In this document: positions 55,646 through 64,000 of the stretch, piece by piece | How the letters are laid out: each line of letters opens with the position of its first letter | Position numbering within the stretch: the stretch's first letter is position 1 | DNA from: an uncultured Curvibacter sp. | Lineage (GTDB): Bacteria > Pseudomonadota > Gammaproteobacteria > Burkholderiales > Burkholderiaceae_C | Direction of reading: 5' to 3' | DNA length: 64,000 bases | Assembly (NCBI GenBank): GCA_903828535.1 | Contig: CAIKMN010000010.1 | Coordinates: 1-64,000 of the forward strand | Notes under the pieces: generated by a model | The model's input: only the letters and a program-made list of their open reading frames with translations | Databases searched by the model: none | What the model was told of the DNA's origin: nothing | Position numbers and translations under genes: made by a program

Positions 55646-57406
55646 ATGAGTACCGCCAACGTTGTCAACTTTGATTTTATCGTCGTCGGAGCCGGCACCG
55701 CAGGGGCCTTGTTGGCCAACCGGCTCAGCGCCAACCCCAAACACAGGGTCTTGTTGATCGAAGCCGGCAAGGCCGACAACTACCCTTGGATTCACATCCC
55801 CGTGGGCTATTTGTATTGCATCGGCAACCCACGCACCGATTGGTTGTATCAAACCGAACCCAGCCCCGGCTTGAATGACCGCAGCTTGCGCTACCCACGT
55901 GGCAAAGCCTTGGGCGGCTGCAGCAGCATCAACGGCATGATTTACATGCGCGGCCAAGCGCGCGACTACGCGCATTGGGCCGACCTCACGGGTGACGACA
56001 GTTGGCGCTGGGAGAACGTGTTGCCCGCATTCAAACAGCATGAAGACCATTGGCGGCTCGACTCAGAAAGTCAAAATTCAGCCGACCCCAATGGCTTCCA
56101 ACCTCGTTTTGAGGCCCTGCACGGCAATTTCCGCACGGGCAGTACGGGTGAGTGGCGCGTCGAAAAACAGCGGTTGAAGTGGGCCGTTTTGGACGCCTTC
56201 GCCAAGGCCGCCCAACAAAGCGGCATCCCGGCAACCGAGGATTTCAACCAAGGCAGCAACGAGGGCGTGGGCTATTTTGAAGTGAACCAACGCCGAGGTT
56301 GGCGCTGGAACTCTGCCAAGGCCTTTTTGCGCGGCCCCCAAGCCGCCGAGCAACGCGCCAACCTCACCGTCTGGACCGAAACGCAAGTGGCGCAGTTACT
56401 GATCGGCCCCGATGCCAGCGGTTACCTCACTTGCACTGGCGCTAAATTGATGCGCCGGGGTGAAGCCGTCACCGTGCGGCTGCGCGGCCGCACCAGTGGC
56501 GTCGGTCACCAAGGCCGAGGTGAACTCATCTTGAGCGCGGGCAGCATTGGCTCCCCGCAAATTTTGCAGCTCTCTGGCGTCGGACAGGCCGACACCCTGC
56601 AAGCGCACGGGATTCACCCCACCGTGAACCTGCCGGGCGTGGGACAAAACTTACAAGACCATTTGCAAATCCGGGCGGTGTTCAAGGTGCAAGGCGTTAA
56701 AACGCTCAACACCCTTGCCAACAGCCTCTGGGGCAAAGCCATGATTGGCCTTGAATACGCCCTCTCACGAAGCGGCCCGATGAGCATGGCCCCCAGCCAA
56801 TTGGGCGCTTTCACCAAGAGCCGGCCCGACCTGCCTTATCCCAATCTGCAATACCACGTGCAGCCCTTGAGCCTGGACGCTTTTGGCGAGCCGCTTCACC
56901 CTTTCAATGCCTTCACTGCCAGCGTGTGCAACCTCAACCCCAGCAGCCGCGGCAGCGTGCACATCAAGAGCCCGCATTTTGGCGATGCCCCAGACATTCA
57001 GCCCAACTACCTGGCGACCGAAGAGGACCGCCAAGTGGCGGCCGACAGCTTGCGCCTGACGCGCCGCATCGTGTCCCAACCCGCTTTGGCCCGCTATCAA
57101 CCCGAGGAATTCAAGCCCGGCCTGCAATACCAAAGCGACGAGGAGCTCGCCCGCTTGGCTGGCGACATCGCCACCACCATTTTTCACCCCGTTGGCACGA
57201 CGCGCATGGGCTTGGCGTCAGACCCTTTGGCCGTCGTCGATTCGCGTTTGCGCGTGCTGGATGGTCAGGGCGGCGTGGTGGCGGGTTTGCGCGTGGTCGA
57301 TGCCGGTGTGATGCCCAGCATCACCAGTGGCAACACCAACAGCCCCACCTTGATGATTGCTGAAAAGGCCGCTGCCTGGATTTTGGCGGATGCAGGCGCA
57401 AACTGA
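55646..57406 (+). CDS. GMC-family FAD oxidoreductase (choline dehydrogenase-like)
   Basis: Start at MSTANVVNFDFIVVGAGTAGALLANRLSA; PRGKALGGCSSINGMIYMRG; C-term HPVGTTRMG, NTNSPTLMIAEKAA. Confidence 0.95.
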   Translation: MSTANVVNFDFIVVGAGTAGALLANRLSANPKHRVLLIEAGKADNYPWIHIPVGYLYCIGNPRTDWLYQTEPSPGLNDRSLRYPRGKALGGCSSINGMIYMRGQARDYAHWADLTGDDSWRWENVLPAFKQHEDHWRLDSESQNSADPNGFQPRFEALHGNFRTGSTGEWRVEKQRLKWAVLDAFAKAAQQSGIPATEDFNQGSNEGVGYFEVNQRRGWRWNSAKAFLRGPQAAEQRANLTVWTETQVAQLLIGPDASGYLTCTGAKLMRRGEAVTVRLRGRTSGVGHQGRGELILSAGSIGSPQILQLSGVGQADTLQAHGIHPTVNLPGVGQNLQDHLQIRAVFKVQGVKTLNTLANSLWGKAMIGLEYALSRSGPMSMAPSQLGAFTKSRPDLPYPNLQYHVQPLSLDAFGEPLHPFNAFTASVCNLNPSSRGSVHIKSPHFGDAPDIQPNYLATEEDRQVAADSLRLTRRIVSQPALARYQPEEFKPGLQYQSDEELARLAGDIATTIFHPVGTTRMGLASDPLAVVDSRLRVLDGQGGVVAGLRVVDAGVMPSITSGNTNSPTLMIAEKAAAWILADAGAN

Positions 57407-57415
57407 AATTCAGTT

Positions 57416-58213
57416 TTAGATTGGGTGTTGGTCTTGGTTGCTTCTGAACCAAAAAAGCAACAAGGTGGCCGTCGGCATCAGCCCCGCCACCACCAACATC
57501 GGTAACGCCAGCGGGTAATCCAAGGGGCGCACCACCACCCAGATACAAAGCAGTTGCAACGCCACGGCCAACGCCACTCGACCCTGCCAAGGTTGCCAAT
57601 AGCGTTTCAACTTTTCGCTCAGCCACACGCCACTTTGGCCCGCCAACCATCCGGCACAGGCCCCGGCCAACACATCATTCGGCCAATGCACCCCGACCGC
57701 CATGCGCGACAAACCCACCCCCAGACCCACGCCCAAGGCGCTCAGTCGCAAACCACTGCGAAGGCCACCCGCGGGCAAACGGGCGCTCAGCACCCAAAGC
57801 ACGGCAACAAAGGCAAAACCAGTCAGGGTGTGACCAGAAGGGAAACTCTGGGTCGTCAAATGGGGGCCGATTTCGTGCACCCATTCAGGAGACAACACGG
57901 CGCTCGGGCGGGCGGCGTGGTAAGCCGCCTTCAAGCCCAACGAAAGCAACGTGCCCAAAGGAATGGAGGCCATCAGGGCGGGGATCACCTGTGGCCAAAA
58001 GTACAACAGCGGGCTGAGCAAGATCAGCATCACGCTGGTATCTCCGAACAAGGTCAAGAGGGACCACAGGGCATCGGGCCCATTGGCGGCCCACTGATTG
58101 ATGCTGACAAACAGTGCCACCGGTGGGCCATAGGGCATGGCCAGACAAGTGGCGAGCAACATCAGCGCGGCGAGCCAGGCCGCCGAGGTCCAACCGTTTA
58201 GACGCCACCTCAT
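57416..58213 (-). CDS. PAP2-superfamily phosphatase
   Basis: Start at MRWRLNGWTSAAW; motifs KAAYHAARP, SFPSGHT, SRMAVGVHWPNDV. Confidence 0.92.
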   Translation of the reverse strand: MRWRLNGWTSAAWLAALMLLATCLAMPYGPPVALFVSINQWAANGPDALWSLLTLFGDTSVMLILLSPLLYFWPQVIPALMASIPLGTLLSLGLKAAYHAARPSAVLSPEWVHEIGPHLTTQSFPSGHTLTGFAFVAVLWVLSARLPAGGLRSGLRLSALGVGLGVGLSRMAVGVHWPNDVLAGACAGWLAGQSGVWLSEKLKRYWQPWQGRVALAVALQLLCIWVVVRPLDYPLALPMLVVAGLMPTATLLLFWFRSNQDQHPI

Positions 58214-59874
58214 GGCGCCCCCCTTTCTTGAACAGCACCTTGCCAATGTTGGCACCAAAGCAAATTGAAGTGGGCCAATTGCCGCCCCCAATGCATCACC
58301 GACATTTGTCCCTTGGCCTCGCATTCGGCAAATGCGTTGGGTCCAATTGGTGGGGCAAAGTCCATCAAAGACCAATTCACCAGCAGCACCGATTCGCCAG
58401 GTTGCAGCTCGCCAAACCAACGGTCAAATTGATCGTGGTGGGAATACACCACTTTGACGGGTGAAGGCCTTGCATACCAAGCCAAACGGCTGGCCAAAGA
58501 CCAGTTCATCACCGCCAAAGCGGGCGCTGGGCCGCCATTCGCCGATGCCAGTCCTTGCGCCGTCTGCTGCGCGAATGGGGCCACGTCGGACCATCCCCAC
58601 AAGTCGGCAAGGGGGTTGTTGGGAGCCGTCTGGGCAGATTGCCCCATCGGCGCCGTGGCTTGCGGGCCCGACTCGGCGTTGACGCCGGGCAGCCAACCCG
58701 CTGAAACCAACAACCATAAGGTCAAGGCCAAACCCACCATTTGTAACCCTACGAGCCCACGCCAAAGACCTGTTGAGACGCGCGACTGCAGTGCCTTTAA
58801 GCGCTGCGCCCAACCCCAAGCGGCTACGGGAAGCAGCGCCATCCAGGCCGACAGCGTCCAATGCGGCAAAGCCCCACCCCGCCCCGAGGTCAGCACCAGC
58901 AGCAACAGGGCCGGCACCCCGAAAAATGCACAAAAAACCAAAGGGGATCGGGTGGCCGGCGTTTGAGCGCGAACCGCCGCCCAAAGGCCCCATGCCAACA
59001 AGGGACCATAAGCCAAACATTGCACCAAAAAATAAGCCGCCACTTTGTAGAAATGCCACTGGCCGCCGCCAGCCGTGTGGTGGAGTTGGTATCCAAAGGA
59101 GGCCCAGTCGTTTTGCCAATTCCAATAAAAAACCGGCACCGTCAGCAGGCATGCCCCCAACAAGGCCGCCCAAAAGCCGCGTTGCTTGAAGAGGCCCAAG
59201 CCCCCTTGCCGCAGCAGCCAAGCCAAAGCGCTCAAACCCAACAAAACCGAGGTGTATTTGCTCAAGCCACACAAACCCAAACTCAGGCCCAGCGACAGCC
59301 AAGTCCCCATGCCGGCGGCTCGTTCATTGGCTTGGGTGGCTGCGCAGGGCTTGTCATTGTCGGTGTGCGCGTCTCGAGGCGCCTTCAGGCCATGACCCAG
59401 GCGCCAAGTCAGGGCCATCACCACGCCTGTCAGGGGCATTAACAACGTGTCGGGCACCCACGCGATGCCCAACAAATGCACCATGGGGCTGAACAACCAG
59501 AGCCACAAGGCCAGGCGGCGCACCCCCATGTCCTGCGGCCAAAGGTGTTGCACCAAAGCCATCAACGAGACCGCTCCTGCCATCCAGGTCAGCGTTGGCA
59601 CTGCCCGCATCAGGCCATCTTGCCCCCCCCAATAAGCGGGCAAAGCTTGTAACCAACCCACCAAAGGCGGGTGATCGTAATAACTCCAATCCAGATGAAT
59701 TCCGTAGAGGGCGTAGTGCGCTTCATCGGGGGACAAGCCCAAACCCATGGCCAAGCCGATGTGCACGCAGCAAGCCAGGCCAAGGGCGATCGACAAGGGA
59801 ATCGTTAAGGGGAGTGTCAAGGCCTGTTTCCAGGCCGATGCCCTGGGGCTTTGGATGCCGGCCAAGTTGCTCAT
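58210..59874 (-). CDS. GT39/ArnT-like membrane glycosyltransferase
   Basis: Start at MSNLAGIQSPRAS; LSPDEAHYALYGIHLDWSYYDHPPLVGWLQAL; multi-TM. Confidence 0.9.
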   Translation of the reverse strand: MSNLAGIQSPRASAWKQALTLPLTIPLSIALGLACCVHIGLAMGLGLSPDEAHYALYGIHLDWSYYDHPPLVGWLQALPAYWGGQDGLMRAVPTLTWMAGAVSLMALVQHLWPQDMGVRRLALWLWLFSPMVHLLGIAWVPDTLLMPLTGVVMALTWRLGHGLKAPRDAHTDNDKPCAATQANERAAGMGTWLSLGLSLGLCGLSKYTSVLLGLSALAWLLRQGGLGLFKQRGFWAALLGACLLTVPVFYWNWQNDWASFGYQLHHTAGGGQWHFYKVAAYFLVQCLAYGPLLAWGLWAAVRAQTPATRSPLVFCAFFGVPALLLLVLTSGRGGALPHWTLSAWMALLPVAAWGWAQRLKALQSRVSTGLWRGLVGLQMVGLALTLWLLVSAGWLPGVNAESGPQATAPMGQSAQTAPNNPLADLWGWSDVAPFAQQTAQGLASANGGPAPALAVMNWSLASRLAWYARPSPVKVVYSHHDQFDRWFGELQPGESVLLVNWSLMDFAPPIGPNAFAECEAKGQMSVMHWGRQLAHFNLLWCQHWQGAVQERGAP

Positions 59875-61019
59875 GCCAACGGTGGCGGAATTTTGGGTTT
59901 GGGCCGGCGCTTGGGCCAGACCAACAAGGCTGTGGCGCCGTAATTCCAACCAAAGCCCACCAAGATGCCCGCCAAGCTGGACACAATCCAGCCGCCAAAA
60001 TCGTCATAAACCGCGTTGGCGATGCCCACATTGGCAATCGCCCCAATGCCACAAGTGGCCATGAACTTGATCAAGCCCACCCACCAGCGCCAGCCTTGCA
60101 GTTTTTGATCGCGGTACGTCAGCGTGTTGTTGAGGTAAAAATTGAAGACCATGGCCGCCACGACGGCCAGTATCTGGGCTTGTAAGAAAGCCCAGTCGCG
60201 CCACAACATGGCCAAGCGCAAAACACCCAAATGCACCGGGACGCCGAGCAAGCCGATCAAACCAAAGGACAACAAGGAAACCGGGACAAAACGACCCACG
60301 GTTTTGTCGACCAGCAGCATCAGGTAATCAAAGGCCACCCGCTGATCGAGTTTGCTTTCGCCCGCGTGTCGTTGACGGAACTGCAAAGGAATTTCTTTCA
60401 CCTTCAGGGGCTGGGGCGATGAGACCACCAAATCCAGCAGCAACTTAAAGCCCAAGCTGGACAAGTCATAGACCGCGGCCTCAAAGACCGATCGTCGCAC
60501 CATGAAGAAGCCACTCATGGGGTCGCGCAAACTCACCTTCAGCCACCACTGCCCGAGCTGAGTGGCCAGATGGCTGGTGGTTTGGCGGCCGGTATCCCAA
60601 TCGCCCACACCGCCACCGTCCATGTATCGAGTGCCCACGGCGAGGTCATGGCCCTCTTCACGGAGTGCCTTGACCATCTGAGGCAGCAAGCTTTCGTCGT
60701 GCTGCAAGTCAGCGTCCATGACGGCCAACAAAGGCGCGTGGGTCGACAGCATGCCTTCAATGCAGGCGCTGGACAAGCCGCGCCGGCCCACACGCCTCAG
60801 GCAACGCACCTGGGGATGGGTCAACGCCAAATCGCGCAACAAAGCGGCTGTGCCATCTGGGGAATCGTCATCGACGACGATCATTTCCCATTGAATGTCA
60901 CTCAGCGTCAGCTCCAGACGGCCGATCAGCTCTTTTAAGTTAGCAGCCTCGTTGAAGGTGGGGACCACCACAGCCAACTCGAGGGGCTTTACAGATTCCG
61001 AAATGGCCACTGGCGACAA
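59871..61019 (-). CDS. GT2 glycosyltransferase (dolichol-phosphate mannosyltransferase-like) fused to a GtrA-like domain
   Basis: 382 aa; VVPTFNEAANL, VVDDDSPDGTAAL, DADLQHDESLLP, then a four-TM C-terminal domain (AAMVFNFYLNNTLTYRDQKLQGWRWWVGL). Confidence 0.93.
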   Translation of the reverse strand: MSPVAISESVKPLELAVVVPTFNEAANLKELIGRLELTLSDIQWEMIVVDDDSPDGTAALLRDLALTHPQVRCLRRVGRRGLSSACIEGMLSTHAPLLAVMDADLQHDESLLPQMVKALREEGHDLAVGTRYMDGGGVGDWDTGRQTTSHLATQLGQWWLKVSLRDPMSGFFMVRRSVFEAAVYDLSSLGFKLLLDLVVSSPQPLKVKEIPLQFRQRHAGESKLDQRVAFDYLMLLVDKTVGRFVPVSLLSFGLIGLLGVPVHLGVLRLAMLWRDWAFLQAQILAVVAAMVFNFYLNNTLTYRDQKLQGWRWWVGLIKFMATCGIGAIANVGIANAVYDDFGGWIVSSLAGILVGFGWNYGATALLVWPKRRPKPKIPPPLA

Positions 61020-61158
61020 GGTCTTTGAGGTGAGAAAGACAAGAGTTTAGAACAATTTAAAACACTTTGATCGATCGGCTTCTTCAGCACCCTTAAACCC
61101 AACTGTCACAAACCAACGCTAGTATGTTGTCACCCTCATTGCCTTTTTAAGTCTCAAA

Positions 61159-62106
61159 ATGACCACGAATCAAGCCCCTCATACAGATGCCCAGTTGAGC
61201 CAAAATGAACTTCAGCGTCTGCACGAAGATGCGCTGGACGCCTTGGATGAAGACTTAGAGCTTGAAATGGATGAAGAATGGCTGGCCCATCAGGCCGCTT
61301 TGGGCGAGGGCCATGCTGCGCCTTCGATGGACCGAGAGGCGCGTCGAATTTACTTCCGCGAGTTGTTCCGGCTGCAAGGCGAATTGGTCAAATTGCAAGA
61401 CTGGGTGGTGGCGACCGGTCATAAAGTGGTGATTTTGTTTGAAGGTCGCGACGCGGCGGGCAAGGGCGGCGTCATCAAGCGCATCACCCAACGACTCAAC
61501 CCCCGTGTCTGTCGCGTTGTGGCTTTGCCTGCGCCCAACAACCGCGAACGCACCCAGTGGTATTTCCAGCGCTACATCGCCAACTTGCCCGCTGCCGGTG
61601 AAATTGTGTTGTTCGACCGTAGCTGGTACAACCGCGCCGGGGTCGAACGCGTGATGGGCTTTTGCACCGAAGAGGAATACCAAGAATTCTTCCGCACCGT
61701 CCCCGAGTTTGAGCGCATGCTGACCCGCTCAGGCATCCAACTCATCAAATACTGGTTCTCGATTTCTGACGATGAACAACGCCTGCGCTTTTTAGGACGC
61801 ATCCACGATCCGCTCAAGCAATGGAAACTCAGCCCAATGGACCTGGAGTCTCGTCGTCGCTGGGAAGATTACACCAAGGCCAAAGAAATCATGCTCGAAC
61901 GCACCCACATCAGCGAAGCCCCTTGGTGGGTGGTACCAGCCGACGACAAAAAGAAAGCGCGCTTGAACTGCATCAGCCACTTGCTCAGCCAAATGCCCTA
62001 TGAAGAAGTAGCGCATCCTGAAATTGTGCTGCCTCCCCGACAGCACCACGAAGATTACGCCCGCAACCCGATGCCTGAAGACCTCTTGGTGCCGCAAAAA
62101 TACTGA
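61159..62106 (+). CDS. ppk2: Polyphosphate kinase 2
   Basis: 315 aa; Walker A FEGRDAAGKGGVIKRITQRLNPR; FDRSWYNRAGVERVMGFC. Confidence 0.95.
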   Translation: MTTNQAPHTDAQLSQNELQRLHEDALDALDEDLELEMDEEWLAHQAALGEGHAAPSMDREARRIYFRELFRLQGELVKLQDWVVATGHKVVILFEGRDAAGKGGVIKRITQRLNPRVCRVVALPAPNNRERTQWYFQRYIANLPAAGEIVLFDRSWYNRAGVERVMGFCTEEEYQEFFRTVPEFERMLTRSGIQLIKYWFSISDDEQRLRFLGRIHDPLKQWKLSPMDLESRRRWEDYTKAKEIMLERTHISEAPWWVVPADDKKKARLNCISHLLSQMPYEEVAHPEIVLPPRQHHEDYARNPMPEDLLVPQKY

Positions 62107-62118
62107 TATAACCGCGGG

Positions 62119-63144
62119 ATGATTTTGGCACCCCATCCCTACGGCTCCGACAAAGACGGGTTGATTTGCGGCTTTTTGTTTCAACCAGGTCAAACTGGAC
62201 AGCCCATTAATTTGGCAGGCGCCAAAGATTGGTTAAAGCGCCGAAGCAACGCTGACTCGGACCCTTCTTCCTCCGGGTTTGTCTGGCTCCACTTCAACTT
62301 GAGCGACGCCAAGGCCGAGGATTGGATCAAAACCAACCTGCCCGTCGTGCCGGAATTTTTCGAGGCCTTGCACACCGGCACTCGCTCCACCCGCATCGAA
62401 GACGCCGCCGACAATTTGGTGGCGGTGGTCAACGACGTCACCTTTGATTTCACCTTTGACCCCAGCGAAATCGGCACGCTTTGGGTGAACGTGGGGCCTG
62501 AGTTGGCGGTGTCCGCCAGACTTCACCCTTTGAAGTCAATCGACCAACTTCGTCACTCCGTGGTGGCCGGGAAAACCTTCAACTCCTCCGTGGCCTTTTT
62601 GAACCAACTCATGCACGACCAGGGCGACGTGCTGGTGCGCATCGTGCGAGAGGCCACGCTGAAAGTTGACGAGCTAGAAGATGCATGGTTGGCAGGGCGA
62701 TGGCACAAAAAACGCATGGATTTGGGCAATATGCGCCGTTTGCTGGTGCGCTTGCGACGACTTTTAGCACCAGAACCGGCGGCCTTGTTTCGGCTTCTTC
62801 GCAACCCACCGCAATGGGTTCAAGAAGAGGACTTGGAAGAGTTGCGGCAAGCCACGGAAGAATTTTCCTTGGTCATTCAAGACGGCTCGGAGTTACAAGA
62901 GCGCATCAAATTGTTACAAGAAGAAGTGGCGGCTTTGGTCAATGAACAGACCAATAAAAGCGTGTTCACTTTGACCATCGTGACCGTTCTGGCACTGCCA
63001 GTGAACATGGTGGCGGGTCTTTTTGGCATGAACGTCGGCGGTATTCCGCTGGCTGACCATCCCAATGGCTTTTTTTGGGTCGTGGGCACCCTGATCGTCT
63101 TCACCTTGCTGGCCTGCTGGCTGGTTTGGCGCCGGACCGATTGA
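62119..63144 (+). CDS. CorA/ZntB-family divalent cation transporter
   Basis: 341 aa; two C-terminal TM segments with GMNVGGIP (GMN motif). Confidence 0.93.
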   Translation: MILAPHPYGSDKDGLICGFLFQPGQTGQPINLAGAKDWLKRRSNADSDPSSSGFVWLHFNLSDAKAEDWIKTNLPVVPEFFEALHTGTRSTRIEDAADNLVAVVNDVTFDFTFDPSEIGTLWVNVGPELAVSARLHPLKSIDQLRHSVVAGKTFNSSVAFLNQLMHDQGDVLVRIVREATLKVDELEDAWLAGRWHKKRMDLGNMRRLLVRLRRLLAPEPAALFRLLRNPPQWVQEEDLEELRQATEEFSLVIQDGSELQERIKLLQEEVAALVNEQTNKSVFTLTIVTVLALPVNMVAGLFGMNVGGIPLADHPNGFFWVVGTLIVFTLLACWLVWRRTD

Positions 63145-63212
63145 CAGCGAATGGCGCCAATTTGGCGATAGGCGTCATTCTCCTGACACAACTGTGAATT
63201 AACGTAACAAAT

Positions 63213-63273
63213 CTCTCGTCGTGAGAGGGGCGGTGTTTGTCTGCACCGCTGTCCACCGTCACGCCCCTGGGGC
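63213..63273 (+). promoter_or_regulatory. Structured leader upstream of the siaB-like gene (several hairpins)
   Basis: ctctc-gtcgt-gagag; cggtg-tttgtctg-caccg; outer arms aggggcg/cgcccct competing with gcccc-t-ggggc. Confidence 0.45.
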
Positions 63274-63285
63274 AAGGATTTGGTT

Positions 63286-63924
63286 ATGACCACTAGTCAA
63301 TTACTTAACGGGGATTCTTATCTCCGTTTTCGCAAAGAATTGGACGACCGCGGGATCGTTTTTTCTTACAGCGGTTATCTGAACGAAGCCATTTTGACCG
63401 GCATTGGCAACGCGTTGCGCACCAAGATGGAGATGGATCACACCGACGCCAAAGTGCAGCGCAGCGTGTTCTCGTCCTTTGTCGAACAAGTGCAAAACGT
63501 GATTCGTTACTCCGCCGAAAAGATTCCGCCAGAAGAATTGCAGGCCCAAGAGGCAGCGGTCTCTGGTGCCCCCGCTGCCAGTCAAGAGGCTGCTGAAGCC
63601 GAAGAGCAAAAAGCCCTTTCCTACGGCTTGGTGACGGTCGGTGAGTACGTCAACGGTCCCCGTTTCGTGACCTGCTGCAACATGGTTCACGCCAAAGACA
63701 CCGAAAAGCTCAAAGCCCAACTGGACTCCATCCGTGGCTTGGACCGCAAAGAACTCGGCGCGATGATGCGTCAACAACTCAAAGACGGGCCGCCAGAGGG
63801 CTCCAAAGGCGCCGGCGTGGGCTTCATCCAAATGGCCCGTGAGGCCAATGGCAATTGGGAATACGACATTGTCAAAGGCGCCACCGAAGGTTTTGATTTC
63901 TTCTGCTTTGAAGCACATTTTTAA
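63286..63924 (+). CDS. SiaB-family protein kinase (DUF6272-like)
   Basis: MTTSQLLNGDSYLRFRKELDDRGIVFSYSGYLNEAILTGIGNALRTKME...VFSSFVEQVQNVIRYSAEK; resembles SiaB of the SiaABCD pathway. Confidence 0.75.
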   Translation: MTTSQLLNGDSYLRFRKELDDRGIVFSYSGYLNEAILTGIGNALRTKMEMDHTDAKVQRSVFSSFVEQVQNVIRYSAEKIPPEELQAQEAAVSGAPAASQEAAEAEEQKALSYGLVTVGEYVNGPRFVTCCNMVHAKDTEKLKAQLDSIRGLDRKELGAMMRQQLKDGPPEGSKGAGVGFIQMAREANGNWEYDIVKGATEGFDFFCFEAHF

Positions 63925-63933
63925 GAGGCCCCC

Positions 63934-64000
63934 ATGGAAAACATCAACATTGCCGCTACGGCCCGCACCCCCGCCTTGTCTTTGGATGTGGCTTCGCGCG
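63934..64000 (+). CDS. SiaC-like (DUF1987) protein, N-terminus only, truncated by the window edge
   Basis: ATG at 63934: MENINIAATARTPALSLDVASR...; xxIxATxxTPxxxxD start typical of DUF1987 proteins, next to a SiaB-like gene. Confidence 0.6.
   Translation, partial: MENINIAATARTPALSLDVASR

Overview
This 64 kb window is a dense, largely housekeeping region of a betaproteobacterial chromosome. The lineage inference is Burkholderiales, probably Comamonadaceae-like, from gene content and order, split pntA, an hprK/ptsN/ptsHI regulatory PTS and the gshA type. Most genes are on the minus strand. Main blocks, left to right: gshB-gshA-proA-holA-lptE-leuS; exbD-exbB; dapB; bamE/fur; hprK-ptsN-hpf; pntB-pntAB-pntAA; nudix-mnmA; tRNA-Arg(CCG); cytochrome c5; the complete atpIBEFHAGDC operon; DUF493-lipB-lipA; patatin-like gene; gph; a TonB-dependent receptor; ptsI-ptsH-EIIA(Man); the str/S10 ribosomal cluster (rpsL-rpsG-fusA-tuf-rpsJ // rplC...rpsQ); dacA; hemJ/hemB; a SDR-MaoC-hemerythrin-GMC neighbourhood; a GT2/GtrA-GT39-PAP2 operon; ppk2; corA-like; and at the right edge a siaB-like gene with the first codons of a siaC-like gene. 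I see no phage, IS element, CRISPR array, rRNA operon or classical defence island. I do not see a convincing, wholly new system. The observations most worth follow-up are: (1) a near-consensus sigma70 promoter with a 20-bp near-perfect palindrome at the predicted start site, between rpsJ and rplC; (2) the three-gene envelope glycosylation/lipid-phosphatase operon; (3) the SiaB/SiaC-like pair behind a structured leader, cut by the window edge; (4) an inverted repeat between pntAA and the nudix gene; (5) in-frame tandem repeats in a TonB receptor and in the PBP5-type DacA. All family calls come from reading protein motifs, with no database search.
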